From Hylemonella sp. UBA6679 (lineage in GTDB: Bacteria; Pseudomonadota; Gammaproteobacteria; Burkholderiales; Burkholderiaceae_C), in contig DKJZ01000026.1 in NCBI GenBank assembly GCA_002454975.1, positions 1 to 60,408 of the forward strand: 60,408 nucleotides of DNA, in the 5' to 3' direction. Positions within the stretch are counted from its first letter, which is position 1; every line of letters starts with the position of its first letter. The notes beneath the pieces were generated by a model that worked only from the letters and a program-made list of their open reading frames with translations, was not told the origin of the DNA and made no database searches. Both the position numbers and the translations under genes were made by a program. Positions 24,764 to 33,028 of the stretch are shown piece after piece.

Positions 24764-25822
24764 ATGACCTCTTCGAACACCTCCACCCCCCTGTCCTACA
24801 AAGATGCCGGCGTTGACATCGTCGCTGGCGATGCGCTGGTTGAGCGCATCAAACCGCTGGCCAAAAAGACCATGCGCGAGGGTGTTTTGGCGGGCATTGG
24901 CGGTTTTGGCGCGCTGTTTGAGGTGCCCAAACGCTACCAAGAGCCGGTGCTGGTGAGCGGCACCGACGGCGTGGGCACCAAGCTCAAGCTGGCTTTTGAG
25001 TGGAACATGCACGACACCGTGGGTATCGACCTGGTGGCCATGAGCGTGAATGACGTGCTGGTGCAAGGCGCCGAGCCTTTGTTTTTTCTGGACTACTTTG
25101 CCTGCGGCAAGCTCGACGTGGACACCGCTGCTGCCGTGGTGGGGGGCATTGCCAAAGGCTGCGAGCTCTCAGGCTGCGCCCTGATTGGCGGCGAAACCGC
25201 TGAAATGCCCGGCATGTACCCCGCTGGCGAGTACGACCTGGCCGGTTTTGCGGTGGGCGCGGTTGAAAAATCCAAAATCCTCACCGGCCAAAGCGTGCAA
25301 GCGGGCGATGTGGTCTTGGGCCTGGCCTCGCACGGTGTGCACTCCAATGGTTTTAGCTTGGTGCGCAAATGCATCGAGCGCGCTGGCGCCAATTTGCCAG
25401 CCACCCTGGACGGCCTGCCTTTCAAAGAAGCCATCATGAAGCCCACCCGCTTGTACGTGAAAAACGTGCTTGCAGCGCTGGCGGCGCACCCCGCGGCAGA
25501 CGGCGGCATCAAAGCGCTGGCCCACATCACCGGTGGCGGCTTGCTGGAAAACATCCCGCGCGTGCTGCCCGAGGGCTTGGCTGCGCTGCTGAAAAAAGGC
25601 AGCTGGCCGCAGTCTGAGTTGTTCGCTTGGCTGCAAGCCACCGCGGGCATTGACGACATTGAGATGAACCGCACCTTCAACAACGGCATCGGCATGGTGG
25701 TGGTGGTCTCGGCCGCGCAAGCCGCTGCCGTGGCCCAGACTTTGAAGGGCCTGGGCGAGCAGGTGTTTGAAATTGGCACCATCGCTGCGCAAGGTGCAGG
25801 CGCGCAGGTGGTGGTGAGCTAA
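24764..25822 (+). CDS. purM: Phosphoribosylformylglycinamidine cyclo-ligase
   Basis: A 352-residue AIR synthetase, step five of purine synthesis. The start at 24764 gives MTSSNTSTPLSYKDAGVDI. Key segments are SYKDAGVDIVAGD, SGTDGVGTKLKLAFE, VNDVLVQGAEPLFFLDYFACGKLD, GGETAEMPGMY, and the C-terminal TFNNGIGMVVVV. The frame is open for another 369 bp upstream, but that part overlaps the divergent permease gene in shadow and is not family-like. It ends 6 bp from the convergent SirB1/TPR gene. Confidence 0.95.
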   Translation: MTSSNTSTPLSYKDAGVDIVAGDALVERIKPLAKKTMREGVLAGIGGFGALFEVPKRYQEPVLVSGTDGVGTKLKLAFEWNMHDTVGIDLVAMSVNDVLVQGAEPLFFLDYFACGKLDVDTAAAVVGGIAKGCELSGCALIGGETAEMPGMYPAGEYDLAGFAVGAVEKSKILTGQSVQAGDVVLGLASHGVHSNGFSLVRKCIERAGANLPATLDGLPFKEAIMKPTRLYVKNVLAALAAHPAADGGIKALAHITGGGLLENIPRVLPEGLAALLKKGSWPQSELFAWLQATAGIDDIEMNRTFNNGIGMVVVVSAAQAAAVAQTLKGLGEQVFEIGTIAAQGAGAQVVVS

Positions 25823-25828
25823 AGACCC

Positions 25829-26674
25829 TCAGCGGTCTGCGTCGCGCAGTTCTTCAAGCCGCTCGGTGATGGCGGCGTGGTCGGGCGGGTACTCGGCGTT
25901 TTGAAGATAGTTTTCTAGGTCTGCCACAGCGCCCTCAAGCTGCCCGAGCTCGGCGCGCACCAACCCCCGGTCGCGGTAGCTCTCCCAGGCGCCGGGCAGC
26001 AGCACCACCAGGCGGTCGAGCACGGCCAACACACGCGGCCAGTCTTCTTGGGTGGTGTGAATTTCTTTGAGGTTACGCAGCATGCGCGCCACGATGTCGC
26101 GCGGCTCTGCCCCTTGCAAAAACAGGCCCAGGGGGATGAGGTCTTCGCCCATGCCGCTTTGGCGCAAGGGCTCCAGGCGCTCGGCCAGTTCTTCACGGCT
26201 GAGCGATTGCCCGTTGAGGGGGTCGATCACCACTTGCCCCTGCGAGAGGCTGACTTTGACCAAAAAATGCCCCGGAAAACTCACGCCCGTGGCCGCAAGG
26301 CCCAGGTGGTGGGCCAGCTCTAACCACAAGACCGCCAAGCTGATGGGAATGCCGCGGCGGGTGCGCAGCACGCTGGCCACGTAGCTGTTTTCGGGGTCGT
26401 AATAGTTGTTGCTGTTGACCGAAAAGCCCATGTCCACAAAGAAGAACTGGTTGAGCATGCGCAACTTGTGCATGGCCGCGGCATCGGCCGGAATGCGGCG
26501 CTTGAGGCGGGCGCACAGGTGGTCGACCTTGGCGAGCACCTCTTGCACATCGAGCGTGGGCTCTTCGTCTTGCCCCAGGCTGATGGCGGCTTCAAGCAGG
26601 GGGAAATGCTCATCGCTTTGAACCAGCGACTGAAAATATTCCTGCGGCGTGGGTACATGCAAATTCAGGTTCAT
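25829..26674 (-). CDS. SirB1/transglutaminase-like TPR protein
   Basis: A 281-residue cytoplasmic protein with the SirB1 layout: an N-terminal helical region, a degenerate transglutaminase-like core (MHKLRMLNQFFFVDMGFSVN, YYDPENSYVASVLRTRRGIPISLAVLWLELAHHLGL, FPGHFLVKV), and a C-terminal tetratricopeptide-type segment ending in LEELRDADR. The function of the family is unclear. Its start overlaps the murJ stop by one base (TGATG), so translation is probably coupled. An upstream frame extension through murJ is rejected. Confidence 0.82.
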   Translation of the reverse strand: MNLNLHVPTPQEYFQSLVQSDEHFPLLEAAISLGQDEEPTLDVQEVLAKVDHLCARLKRRIPADAAAMHKLRMLNQFFFVDMGFSVNSNNYYDPENSYVASVLRTRRGIPISLAVLWLELAHHLGLAATGVSFPGHFLVKVSLSQGQVVIDPLNGQSLSREELAERLEPLRQSGMGEDLIPLGLFLQGAEPRDIVARMLRNLKEIHTTQEDWPRVLAVLDRLVVLLPGAWESYRDRGLVRAELGQLEGAVADLENYLQNAEYPPDHAAITERLEELRDADR

Positions 26675-28239
26675 CAGCGCCTCACATACCGCATCCAACG
26701 CAGGCCCGTGGCGCGCGCAGCGCCCAGGTAAATCACCGCCGAGCCCAGCAACACCGCAGCGAGCAGGCCGATGCGCTGCCAGGGCTGGGCTTGCAGGGCC
26801 GTCCAGTCCAAAGCGCGTGACACCCACCACAAAAACACCACCAGCAAGGCACTGGCAACGCTCACTTGCAACACAAACACCCCCCAGCCGGGGCTGGGCA
26901 GGTAGCTGCGCCGGCGCATCAGGCCGATGAGCAACCACAGCGCGTTGATCGTCGCGCCCAGGCCTATCGACAAAGACAGCGCCGCGTGCGCCAAGTGCGG
27001 CACCAACAAGGCATTGAGTATTTGCGTGATGACCAGCACCACCACCGCAATGCGCACCGGCGTTTTGATGTCTTGGCGCGCGTAGTAGCCAGGCGCGAGC
27101 ACCTTGATGGCAATAACCCCCACCAAGCCCACACCCCAGCCCATCAGGGCCAGCGCGGTTTGGTCCACATCGCGCGCGGTGAAGGCGCCGTAGTGGTAGA
27201 GCACGGCCACCAAGGGGTGGGCCAAGCACAGCAAAGCCACCGCGCAAGGGGCCGCGAGCAAGACCACCAGGCGCAAGCCCCAGTCGAGCATGGCCGAGTA
27301 TTTTTGTTCGTCGCCGCTGGCGCGCGCAGCGGCGAGTTGCGGCATGAGCACCACGCCCAGGGCCACACCCAGCATGGCGGTTGGGAACTCCATCAGGCGG
27401 TCGGCGTAGCTCAGCCAGCTCACGCTGCCGGGCTGCAGGTGCGAGGCAATTTGGGTGTTGATCAGCAAAGAAATTTGCGCCACGCTCACGCCCAGCAAGG
27501 CTGGCAGCATGAGGGTGGTGATGTTGCGGGTGGCGGGGTCGTTCCAGGCCGCTTTGAGGGCCGCAGGCCCCCAGCGCAACCGCGGCAGCAAGCCCAAGGC
27601 CTTGAGCGCGGGCACCTGCACTGCCAGCTGCAAGCAGCCGCCCAGCATCACCCCGCCAGCCATGGCAAAAATAGGCTCAATGCCTTGCTTGGCCAGCCAA
27701 GGCGCGCCAACAACAGCCGCGGCAATCATGGCCACATTCAGCAGCACGGGCGTGGCAGCTGGCACGGCAAAACGCTTCCAGGTGTTGAGCACGCCGGCCG
27801 ACAAAGCCACCAGCGACATGAAGGCAATGTAGGGAAACATCCAGCGGGTCATGACCACCGCTGCGTCATAGCCTTGCGGGTTTTGCTGCAAGCCGCTGGC
27901 CATGCCCCACACCAGCCAAGGCGCACCCAGCACGCCAGCCACGCACGTGACCAACAAGGCCAGGCTCAGCACCGCAGCCACCCGCTCGATCACCAGGCGC
28001 GTGGCCTCCTCGCCCTCTTTGGCTTTGGTGGCGGCCAGCACCGGCACAAAAGCCTGGCTGAACGCGCCTTCGGCAAACAAACGGCGAAACAAATTAGGAA
28101 TGCGAAACGCGACATTGAAGGCGTCGGTCAAGGCGCTGGCGCCAAAGGCCGAGGCCATGAGCAGTTCGCGCATCAAACCCGTGATGCGCGAAACCAATGT
28201 GAGCAGGGAGACCGTGGAGGCCGCTTTGAAAAGATTCAC
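26674..28239 (-). CDS. murJ: Lipid II flippase MurJ
   Basis: A 521-residue MATE/MOP-superfamily membrane protein with about 14 hydrophobic helices that moves lipid II to the outer face of the inner membrane. The N-terminus LFKAASTVSLLTLVSRITGLMRELLMASAFGASALTDAFNVAFRIPNLFRRLFAEGAFSQAFVP is highly characteristic and includes the essential Arg residues of the central cavity. YARQDIKTPVRIAVVVLVITQ is a second signature. It is followed by the SirB1/TPR gene with a 1-base overlap and diverges from rpsT, a common betaproteobacterial arrangement. Confidence 0.95.
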   Translation of the reverse strand: MNLFKAASTVSLLTLVSRITGLMRELLMASAFGASALTDAFNVAFRIPNLFRRLFAEGAFSQAFVPVLAATKAKEGEEATRLVIERVAAVLSLALLVTCVAGVLGAPWLVWGMASGLQQNPQGYDAAVVMTRWMFPYIAFMSLVALSAGVLNTWKRFAVPAATPVLLNVAMIAAAVVGAPWLAKQGIEPIFAMAGGVMLGGCLQLAVQVPALKALGLLPRLRWGPAALKAAWNDPATRNITTLMLPALLGVSVAQISLLINTQIASHLQPGSVSWLSYADRLMEFPTAMLGVALGVVLMPQLAAARASGDEQKYSAMLDWGLRLVVLLAAPCAVALLCLAHPLVAVLYHYGAFTARDVDQTALALMGWGVGLVGVIAIKVLAPGYYARQDIKTPVRIAVVVLVITQILNALLVPHLAHAALSLSIGLGATINALWLLIGLMRRRSYLPSPGWGVFVLQVSVASALLVVFLWWVSRALDWTALQAQPWQRIGLLAAVLLGSAVIYLGAARATGLRWMRYVRR

Positions 28240-28365
28240 CCGCCCAAGTTTAGCCCTTCCGGCCCGGCCTTATCAGGGGGCTGACAAGAGCTGCCCCGGG
28301 CTGGCGCTGGCCTGTTACAATCTAGGGCTTTGCTGACAACATCCTCAGACACAAGGAACATTTAA

Positions 28366-28662
28366 ATGGCTTCTGGAAAACCTAAGAAAAAGAACCCGCG
28401 CCTGGCGTCGGGCCGTAAACGCGCACGTCAGGACGTTAAGCTCAACGCAGCCAACACCTCCCTGCGCTCCAAATACCGCACCGCTGTGAAGAACGTCGAA
28501 AAGGCGCTTCTCGGTGGTGACAAGGCCAAGGCCACCGAACTGTTTGCCAAAATGCAAGCCGTTGTGGACACCGTGGCCGACAAGGGCATCTTCCACAAAA
28601 ACAAGGCAGCGCGCGACAAGAGCCGCCTGTCTGCCAAGGTCAAGGCCCTGGCCGCCGCCTGA
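28366..28662 (+). CDS. rpsT: 30S ribosomal protein S20
   Basis: A 98-residue basic helical protein (MASGKPKKKNPRLASGRKRARQD..., SKYRTAVKNVEKAL..., GIFHKNKAARDKSRLSAKVKAL) that binds 16S rRNA early in 30S assembly. A TACAAT -10 at 28316-28321 and an ACAAGGAAC ribosome site fit a strong simple promoter. It diverges from murJ and ends in a strong terminator. Confidence 0.97.
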   Translation: MASGKPKKKNPRLASGRKRARQDVKLNAANTSLRSKYRTAVKNVEKALLGGDKAKATELFAKMQAVVDTVADKGIFHKNKAARDKSRLSAKVKALAAA

Positions 28663-28740
28663 TTTCAGGCAACAACCCGCACGGATGGCTTCGGCCATCT
28701 GCCGTTTGTAACGGGTGCGCTGTGAGCAAAAAGCAAAAAG

Positions 28741-28772
28741 CCGCCAATGCGCAAGCATTGAGCGGTTTTTTT
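28741..28772 (+). terminator. Intrinsic terminator after rpsT
   Basis: Stem CCGC-CAATGC / GCATTG-a-GCGG with a GCAA tetraloop, followed by seven T. The A-rich stretch on its left makes it usable in both directions, serving the convergent DUF3579 gene as well. Confidence 0.85.
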
Positions 28773-28801
28773 GCGCCTGTCCAGGCGGAAAATCTCAAGG
28801 T

Positions 28802-29107
28802 CTAGCGGGTGGTCTCAGCGCCAAAGCGCACTTGCAAGGCGTTGTCTTTGGCAAAGTTCAGGCAAAACTCCCAAGCCAAGAGCTCGTGGTCGCGCAAGTC
28901 GCGGTGGACCACCACGCATTTGTGGCCTTCCAGGGTGTTGGGCACGCACCAGGGCGAGTAGCCCAAATGGCTGCCTGGCTGCGGGCCGCCCGGGCGAAAT
29001 TGGCTCATGACGCCGGCAAGCCGTTCTGCCCAATCGCTGGGCCGGAAGGTTTTTCCGTCCTGGGTGACACCCAGGATGACAACTTCTTTGGCGGGCTCTG
29101 AAGACAT
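28802..29107 (-). CDS. DUF3579 domain-containing protein
   Basis: A 101-residue cytoplasmic protein of a small betaproteobacterial family with no established biochemical role. Typical features are EVVILGVTQDGKTFRPSDWAERLAGVMSQF, LGYSPWCVPNTLEGHKCVVVHRDL and LAWEFCLNFAKDN. It is found next to argD-argF and rpsT in many Burkholderiales, as here, and diverges from argD. The shared 200-bp gap contains an AT-rich box near 29121-29132 that could serve as a promoter for either gene. Confidence 0.78.
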   Translation of the reverse strand: MSSEPAKEVVILGVTQDGKTFRPSDWAERLAGVMSQFRPGGPQPGSHLGYSPWCVPNTLEGHKCVVVHRDLRDHELLAWEFCLNFAKDNALQVRFGAETTR

Positions 29108-29308
29108 TGGCTCTATTTTACTCTTATATAAGACCTGAACTGACCCTCACCCCCTTGTTAACGGCAAAAATGAAACTGCTCTGAAGTGTTTTTAACGACC
29201 CCAGCGTCAGCATGGCCAGCGCCTTGTGAGGTGCGGCAACAGGACGGTCTAAAATGCACCCTATGCGGCCCACCCCAGTTGGGCCGCCTTATTTTCAGAG
29301 CCCATGCC

Positions 29309-30523
29309 ATGACCGCTGCCCCCCTGATTGAAGCCGCCTCCCCGCACGTGATGAACACCTACGGGCGTTTGCCCATCGCGCTCTCGCACGGCCAGGGCTG
29401 CCGGGTGTGGGACATCAACGGCAAGGCGTACCTGGACGCTTTGGGCGGCATCGCTGTGAACACCCTGGGCCACAACCACCCCAAGCTGGTGCCCGCGCTG
29501 CAAGAGCAACTCACGCAACTCATCCACACCTGCAACTACTACCACGTGCCGCACCAAGAAACCCTGGCGCGCTTGCTGGTGGAGCGCTCGGGCATGAGCA
29601 ATGTGTTTTTCTGCTCCAGCGGCCTGGAAGCCAATGAAGCCGCCTTGAAAATGGCGCGCAAATTCGGCCACGACAAAGGCATCGAGCGCCCAGAAATTGT
29701 GGTTTACGAAAAAGCCTTCCATGGCCGCTCGATTGCCACCTTAAGCGCCACGGGCAACGCCAAAGTGCAGGCGGGTTTTGGCCCGCTGGTCGAAGGCTTT
29801 GTGCGTGTGCCGGTGAACAACATTGCTGCGCTGAAAGCCGCCACCGAAGGCAACCCCAATGTGGTGGCGGTGTTTTTGGAAGCCATTCAAGGCGAAGGCG
29901 GCGTGACCCCCATGCACGTGGACTACCTGCGCGATGTGCGCGCCCTGTGCGATGCACGCGACTGGCTGCTGATGATCGACGAGGTGCAGTGCGGCATGGG
30001 CCGCACCGGCAAATGGTTTGCGCACCAGTGGGCAGGTATCCAGCCCGATGTGATGCCCCTGGCCAAAGGCTTGGGCTCGGGCGTGCCCATTGGCGCGGTG
30101 GTGGCAGGCCCCAAGGCTGCGAAGATTTTGCAGCCGGGCAACCATGGCTCGACCTTCGGGGGCAACCCCTTGGCCATGCGTGCGGGCTTGGAAACCATCC
30201 GCATCATGGAAGAAGACGACCTGCTGGCCAACGCCACCCGCGTGGGTGAGCACCTTAAGGCTGGCTTGGCGCGTGGCCTGCAGGCTGAAATTGCCAACGG
30301 CGGCGTGGTGGAGATTCGCGGCCAAGGTTTGATGCTGGGCATTGATTTGGCCAAGCCCTGTGGCGCCCTCATGCAGCGCGCGCTCGATGCTGGCCTGCTC
30401 ATCAGCGTGACGGCCGACACGGTGGTGCGCCTGGTGCCCCCGCTGATCATGACCGAGGCTGAGGCCGACGAGGTGCTGGCCCTGCTGGTGCCCCTGATCA
30501 AGCAGCTGCTGGCGGAGTCTTGA
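29309..30523 (+). CDS. argD: Acetylornithine aminotransferase
   Basis: A 404-residue class III PLP aminotransferase of arginine synthesis. The start at 29309 gives MTAAPLIEAASPHVMNTYGRLPIAL; 41 further in-frame codons upstream are not family-like. Signatures: FFCSSGLEANEAALKMARKF, YEKAFHGRSIATLSATGN, EAIQGEGGV, LLMIDEVQCGMGRTGKWFAHQ, and MPLAKGLGSGVPIGAVVAG, which carries the PLP lysine. It may also act on succinyldiaminopimelate. One base separates it from argF. Confidence 0.93.
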   Translation: MTAAPLIEAASPHVMNTYGRLPIALSHGQGCRVWDINGKAYLDALGGIAVNTLGHNHPKLVPALQEQLTQLIHTCNYYHVPHQETLARLLVERSGMSNVFFCSSGLEANEAALKMARKFGHDKGIERPEIVVYEKAFHGRSIATLSATGNAKVQAGFGPLVEGFVRVPVNNIAALKAATEGNPNVVAVFLEAIQGEGGVTPMHVDYLRDVRALCDARDWLLMIDEVQCGMGRTGKWFAHQWAGIQPDVMPLAKGLGSGVPIGAVVAGPKAAKILQPGNHGSTFGGNPLAMRAGLETIRIMEEDDLLANATRVGEHLKAGLARGLQAEIANGGVVEIRGQGLMLGIDLAKPCGALMQRALDAGLLISVTADTVVRLVPPLIMTEAEADEVLALLVPLIKQLLAES

Positions 30524-30524
30524 G

Positions 30525-31457
30525 ATGAGCACCCCCATCAAGCACTACCTGCAGTTCACCGACCTGAGCGCCGAAGAATGCGCTTATGTGTTTGAGCGCG
30601 CATCCCTCATCAAACGCAAGTTCAAAGCCTACGAGAAGCACCACAGCTTGAGCGACCGCACGCTGGCCATGATTTTTGAGAAGGCCAGCACCCGCACCCG
30701 CGTGAGCTTTGAGGCGGGCATGTACCAGCTGGGCGGCAGCGTGGTGCACCTGACCACCGGCGACAGCCAGCTGGGCCGGGCCGAGCCCATCGAAGACAGC
30801 GCCAAAGTCATCAGCCGCATGGTGGACCTGGTGATGATCCGCACCTACGAGCAAACCAAGATCGAGCGCTTTGCCGCGCACTCCCGCGTGCCGGTGATCA
30901 ATGGCCTGACCAACGAGTTTCATCCCTGCCAAATTTTGGCCGACATCTTCACCTTCATTGAGCACCGCGGCTCGATCGCTGGCAAAACCGTGGCTTGGGT
31001 GGGCGACGGCAACAACATGGCCAACACCTGGCTGCAGGCTGCGGCCATGCTGGGTTTTCATTTGCGGGTGAGCACCCCCAGCGGCTACGAGGTGAATGAA
31101 AAAACAGCTGCTGCGCCAAGCGACATGGGGCAAGGCAGCTATAAAACTTATAGCAACCCCTTGCAAGCCTGCGAAGGGGCTGACCTGGTCACCACCGATG
31201 TGTGGACCAGCATGGGCTTTGAGGCCGAGAACGAAGCGCGCCGCGCAGCTTTTGCCGACTGGTGTGTGGACAGCCGCTTGATGGCGGTGGCCAAACCCGA
31301 TGCGCTGTTCATGCACTGCTTGCCTGCGCACCGTGGTGAAGAGGTTTCAGCCGAGGTGATCGACGGGCCGCAAAGCGTGGTGTGGGACGAGGCTGAAAAC
31401 CGCATGCACGTGCAAAAAGCCCTGATGGAATACCTGCTCTTGGGACGTCAGGCCTGA
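30525..31457 (+). CDS. argF: Ornithine carbamoyltransferase
   Basis: A 310-residue enzyme forming citrulline from ornithine and carbamoyl phosphate. The carbamoyl-phosphate motif EKASTRTRVSFE, the HPCQ motif (NEFHPCQILADIF), the ornithine-loop VTTDVWTSMGFE, and HCLPAHRGEEVSAEVI are all present. Between residues about 190 and 210 (EKTAAAPSDMGQGSYKTYSN) the sequence departs from typical relatives and is encoded by a copy of the dispersed palindromic repeat plus flanks. The insert lies in a surface loop before the conserved ACEGADLVTTD block and does not disturb the frame or active site. The start overlaps the end of the argD reading space. Confidence 0.94.
   Translation: MSTPIKHYLQFTDLSAEECAYVFERASLIKRKFKAYEKHHSLSDRTLAMIFEKASTRTRVSFEAGMYQLGGSVVHLTTGDSQLGRAEPIEDSAKVISRMVDLVMIRTYEQTKIERFAAHSRVPVINGLTNEFHPCQILADIFTFIEHRGSIAGKTVAWVGDGNNMANTWLQAAAMLGFHLRVSTPSGYEVNEKTAAAPSDMGQGSYKTYSNPLQACEGADLVTTDVWTSMGFEAENEARRAAFADWCVDSRLMAVAKPDALFMHCLPAHRGEEVSAEVIDGPQSVVWDEAENRMHVQKALMEYLLLGRQA
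31134..31156 (-). repeat. Dispersed TTGCT..ATAGCTGCT repeat, copy 4 (in argF)
   Basis: The core GCTATaaaactTATAGC is a clean inverted repeat inside argF. It encodes the SYKTYSN stretch, and an AACAGCTGCTGCG segment 30 bp upstream may be part of a longer element. Confidence 0.65.
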
Positions 31458-31471
31458 CAGAAACAACGACC

Positions 31472-31789
31472 ATGAGTGCCTGCACGTCTTGCGGCGCATG
31501 TTGCGCCAATTTTCGGGTGGATTTTGCGGTCTACGAGCTTGACGACATGGGTGGGCGCGTGCCCTCGGGCCTGACCGTACCGGTCAACGGCAGCACCGTG
31601 CGCATGCGCGGCACCGACCACGTGCCCATACGCTGCGCTGCGCTCACCGGCAAAGTGGGCCAGAACGTGGGCTGCGGCATTTACGAGTGGCGCCCCTCCC
31701 CTTGCCGCGAGTTTGAAGAAGGCAGCGACGCCTGCATCCGCGCGCGCAGCCGGCACGGCTTGCCCGATATTTTCAACAACCCAGCCTGA
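31472..31789 (+). CDS. YkgJ-like cysteine cluster protein
   Basis: A 105-residue cytoplasmic protein with an N-terminal CTSCGACCANF cysteine cluster and a second cluster, VGCGIYEWRPSPCREF, matching the YkgJ/CxxCxxCC metal-chelating family. Metal (zinc or iron-sulfur) binding is likely, but the role is unknown. It is the third gene after argD and argF. Its stop codon and that of the convergent monooxygenase together form TGATCA with no bases between them. Confidence 0.8.
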   Translation: MSACTSCGACCANFRVDFAVYELDDMGGRVPSGLTVPVNGSTVRMRGTDHVPIRCAALTGKVGQNVGCGIYEWRPSPCREFEEGSDACIRARSRHGLPDIFNNPA

Positions 31790-33028
31790 TCAAGTGCCCG
31801 GGGCCACGTGGCCATAGAGCCACGGCAGGTTCATGAGCTTGGGGCCGGCCATGCGCAAAGCCACATCACGCGCGAGCGACCAAGGCGCGCCCAGGTGAAA
31901 CACACGCCCGTTGCGCCGCGCGCGGGCTTGCACCCGTGCGTTGCGCTGCCAACGCTGCTGCGCGTAATGCGCCAGGGCATCCGGCACGGGTCGATCTTGC
32001 AAAGCAAGCGCCAGCGCTTGCGCGTCTTCAATGGCCATGCCCGCACCTTGGGCCAAGTAAGGGCGCATGGGGTGAGCCGCATCCCCCAGCAACGCCACGC
32101 GTCCTTGGGCCATGGCGTGTGCGCCGGTGAGGGGCGCGCGGTCAAACAATACCCAGCGCGACCACACAGGCATCGCATCCAACACAGCGCGCAAAGGTGC
32201 GCACACCTGGGCGGTGGCCCCCAAGACCTCTTGCGCGGCGACCAAGTGATCCCAACCCTGCTGTGCCTCAAACCTGTTGTACGCAATCACCACCACGTTC
32301 ATGGCTTGCCCAGCGCGCACCGGGTACTGCACCACATGCAAAGCAGGCCCGAGCCACACCGTGATGTGCTGGGTGCGCAAGGCGGCCGGTAAATCGGCCA
32401 TGGCAATGAGCGCGCGGTAGGCCACATGGCCTGTGGGTGTGGGCGGGCCGTCTTGCCACAGCGCTTGGCGCACACGGCTCCACAAACCATCGGCGCCAAT
32501 CAACAAAGGCGCTTGCAGTAGCTCTGTGTTGGTTTGCACCTGCACGCCCTCCTGCATCGTCACACTTTGAACGGTTTGGCCCAGCTTGAGATCAGCGCAG
32601 TGAGCCAAGGCGTTGGCCGGGCTCGCACCTTGTATCAAAGCCTGCACCAAAGTCTGATCCATCGCCTGCCCCAAAGACTGCAAGAGCAGCCCATGCAAAT
32701 CAGCGCGGTGGATGGTGAGGTACGGCGCACCAAAACGCTCGCGCATGGCCTGTCCCAGTGGCAACACCCCAAGCTCGTGGCCCTGCAAGGCGCTGCGCGA
32801 GACCAAGCGTTCGGGCTCGAAAGCGCAGGCCTTCAGGGCATCTTGCAAGCCCCAGTGCTGCAAGATGCGGGTCACGTTGGGGCCGAGCTGAATGCCCGCC
32901 CCCACCTCACTCAAAACAGGTGCTTGCTCTACTATTTGTAGCTGCCAGCCCAGGCGCTGTAAGGCCAGAGCGGCTGCCAGGCCACCAATGCCGGCACCGG
33001 CAATCAGGGCATGGCGCGGCTCACTCAT
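31790..33028 (-). CDS. FAD-dependent monooxygenase (salicylate/3-hydroxybenzoate hydroxylase-like)
   Basis: A 412-residue group A flavoprotein hydroxylase. It has the dinucleotide-binding motif ALIAGAGIGGLAAALALQRLGW near the N-terminus, the conserved LIGADGLWSRVRQALW (DG motif), and VALLGDAAHPMRPYLAQGAGMAIEDAQAL (GD motif). Relatives hydroxylate salicylate, 3-hydroxybenzoate or ubiquinone precursors; the substrate is not fixed here. Its start overlaps the parC stop by 4 bp, which suggests cotranscription with parE-parC. A copy of the dispersed repeat encodes the LQIVEQ strand near residue 30. Confidence 0.85.
   Translation of the reverse strand: MSEPRHALIAGAGIGGLAAALALQRLGWQLQIVEQAPVLSEVGAGIQLGPNVTRILQHWGLQDALKACAFEPERLVSRSALQGHELGVLPLGQAMRERFGAPYLTIHRADLHGLLLQSLGQAMDQTLVQALIQGASPANALAHCADLKLGQTVQSVTMQEGVQVQTNTELLQAPLLIGADGLWSRVRQALWQDGPPTPTGHVAYRALIAMADLPAALRTQHITVWLGPALHVVQYPVRAGQAMNVVVIAYNRFEAQQGWDHLVAAQEVLGATAQVCAPLRAVLDAMPVWSRWVLFDRAPLTGAHAMAQGRVALLGDAAHPMRPYLAQGAGMAIEDAQALALALQDRPVPDALAHYAQQRWQRNARVQARARRNGRVFHLGAPWSLARDVALRMAGPKLMNLPWLYGHVAPGT
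32924..32946 (+). repeat. Dispersed TTGCT..ATAGCTGCT repeat, copy 5
   Basis: TTGCTCTACT then ATTTGTAGCTGCC, inside the monooxygenase gene. It matches the consensus at both ends but could be chance, since it also fits the coding needs of the second beta strand. Confidence 0.4.
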
